64,000 nucleotides of DNA from Amoebidium appalachense (lineage: Eukaryota; Ichthyosporea), in contig CAVNZM010000001.1 of assembly GCA_963693365.1 (NCBI GenBank), positions 9,920,001 through 9,984,000 on the forward strand. Direction: 5' to 3'. Positions 57,692 to 64,000 of this stretch are shown here, piece after piece. Positions within the stretch are counted from its first letter, which is position 1. Every line of letters begins with the position of its first letter. Both the position numbers and the translations under genes were made by a program. The notes beneath the pieces were generated by a model. It ran no database searches. It was not told the DNA's origin and saw nothing but the letters and a program-made list of their open reading frames with translations.

Positions 57692-57809
<118 letters not shown>

Positions 57810-57851
57810 TGTTGTGTGTGTTGGTGTGTGTGTGCGCGCGTGCCAGTGTGT

Positions 57852-57882
<31 letters not shown>

Positions 57883-58374
57883 GGGGGAGAGGGGGCCCGA
57901 AAATAGAGGGGGAGGGGGGGGGGGAAGGGGGGCGTGAGTGTATGCCGATAAGCGTACGCGCGTGGGGCAAGCGGGGCGGGGCGGGGGGGAGGGGGGGGGG
58001 GGGGGGGGGGGGGTCTAAAAAGCAACCCGTGTGTGATGGATATAAAGCAAGCCTCATTTCCGGTAACACACAATAAAAAAACGCTGCACTGTACCATTGA
58101 AAAAAAAATGCATTGTGTATTTCTTCAGGGTTTTTTCCCTCTCATACAAAACCCATAAAAACCGATTAGTGCCTGGCCTGGGAGGCACAGTGACTGCACA
58201 CAAAGTATTTTCACCATCCCATTGGCAAATAAACGGTTAAGGTGGAATGGAGCCATCCTTGGCCCGGACCAGAACCGAGTCATCCCGGCATACTGACCAT
58301 TTAAAAAAAGAATGGCCCCGTATGGTTAAAACTTTTGGCAGGTGTCATGCTATTCAGGCGGCACCAGGGTGGGT

Positions 58375-58411
<37 letters not shown>

Positions 58412-58639
58412 AAATGCACGAGCACTAGTAGAAGTAATGCATGATCTAGCATAGTGTATTTCATCTCGGTCCGCTAATAGAAGCATCCCAAAATCTGACT
58501 GTGGCCTGTGGTCCATGTTTATTAGAGAGGGAAAAAAACGGGACTTCGCCGCTAGTTTACCTTTATTTGTGTTGACTCAATTGACACATAGCTTCTGTAC
58601 ACATCATAGTATTCACCAATACATACCAATGTCCACTCG

Positions 58640-59050
58640 GGATATATATATATACACACCCAAATCCTCAATCATTCACTCACAGCAAACATGCATGCAT
58701 CTATTGGCACAAAATTCCGCATATGAATGAAGTCATGGTCCGGTACGTGTGTACATATAAATATTTCCTGCCACTCCTTGTATGTGATATTCTCAGTACC
58801 GTAAATTAGAAACATAGGCACTCATTCCCTCTATGATACATTCCCATCACCTAGGTGTGTACATGGGATACATCAGCCTCTCAGGTTTCCGACGTATACA
58901 CACCCAAATCATCAAATTCTTGTTCGTGGAAAGGTTAGCATATATATCCTGCCACTCCTTCTATGTATTGTTCTCGGTGCCTTCACATGCACTCATTCCC
59001 TCTTTCATACATACTCGTCGCAAGGCGCGCTCATCATAGTGGTACATTCA
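58640..59050 (-). repeat. Degenerate tandem copies of the S41 gene's 3' coding end
   Basis: The end of the last S41 exon contains (plus strand) cacccaaatcatcaatcttg and tatatatcctgccattcctt. Related blocks occur at about 58657 and 58752, and again at about 58902 and 58938, before the real ones near 59067 and 59104. The copies lie beyond the stop codon, are diverged and carry no open frame of note. They look like decayed tandem duplicates of the exon end plus 3' flank. Confidence 0.7.
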
Positions 59051-59051
59051 C

Positions 59052-63548
<4,497 letters not shown>

Positions 63549-64000
63549 CTGTGATCAAGAGCCAATAAGAATTCGGCATTAATAACCACATATGGGTGTT
63601 GAAACTGCATAATTTGCTATTTGTGTGTTGCTAAAGATATATGCATAGAAAAGGGATGAAAAAACGTTTCAGTTAGTGCCTGTCAGCAGATAAATGCATT
63701 CATCAGAATCAGGGGAGGCAGCTGGGTGTGTGCGTGTGTGTGAGTGTGTGTGTGTGTTTTTTTTTTTTTTTTTTTTTTGGGGGGGGGGGGGGGAGGATGG
63801 GAGACACAATCATCATCACAGAATGAGCAGTGTATAGCTATACTAACATGGGGTTGAACACTGAAGGTTGGGGGGGGGGGGGGGGGGGGGGGGGGGACAT
63901 ATAGACAGGCACAAAGTTGGCGAATAGACAAAAAGAGGGTGGGGCGGGGGGAGGGGAGGGGGGGGGGGGGGGGGGGGGGGATAGGGTGACGGGAGTGGGA
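63549..64000. other. 5' flank or intron of the S41 gene
   Basis: It contains a T-run directly followed by a G-run (63758-63793) and more G-runs (63870-63895, 63957-63980). No further S41 exon is recognisable, so the true start could lie beyond the window edge or be the ATG at 63591. Confidence 0.4.

Overview
This is a stretch of nuclear DNA from a eukaryote that I cannot name. It has GT-AG introns of about 0.3-1.9 kb, the standard code (TGA and TAG stops both occur), A-rich start contexts (aaaATG), and no operons or ribosome binding sites. Most of the 64 kb is simple sequence: runs of 20-74 C or G, (CA)n/(TG)n, CT/GA tracts and shorter A or T runs. The protein set (an SSX2IP/ADIP-type centrosome protein, a type I PRMT, an AGC kinase, a CAT-type amino-acid permease and an S41 protease resembling fungal/CPAF-like enzymes) would fit a unicellular protist, but lineage is inference only.

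Layout. 1-3.1 kb: intergenic, with small tandem repeats and a CCAAT cluster. 3.1-4.8 kb (+): large first exon of a multi-pass membrane protein of unknown family. 5.4-7.4 kb: intergenic, with two tandem duplications. 7.4-19.4 kb (+): an 11-exon gene for an ADIP/SSX2IP-like coiled-coil protein. 21.7-28.7 kb (-): a 7-exon type I protein arginine methyltransferase. 28.7-34 kb: G-rich then ordinary intergenic DNA with one doubtful ORF. 34.1-35.3 kb (+): an intronless AGC protein kinase. 35.3-42.8 kb: microsatellites. 42.8-44.5 kb (-): an intronless cationic amino-acid permease. 44.6-59 kb: gene-free DNA with several dispersed repeat families. 59.1-63.5 kb (-): an S41 peptidase with at least 5 exons, whose 5' end may lie outside the window.

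I rebuilt the three multi-exon genes by reading across splice sites. Reading phases agree at every junction, apart from one homopolymer-length anomaly in ADIP exon 9, and conserved motifs are restored across joins. The five recognised genes have unrelated housekeeping roles and no shared pathway is evident.

The most unusual feature is the intron content. Several introns run (TG)n/Gn after the donor and Cn/(CA)n before the acceptor, so they could fold end to end. Six acceptors end in CACAG, mostly inside CA microsatellites. A ~90-145 bp poly-C-flanked dispersed element occurs five times within genes, always in the sense orientation, which is reminiscent of introner-like elements.
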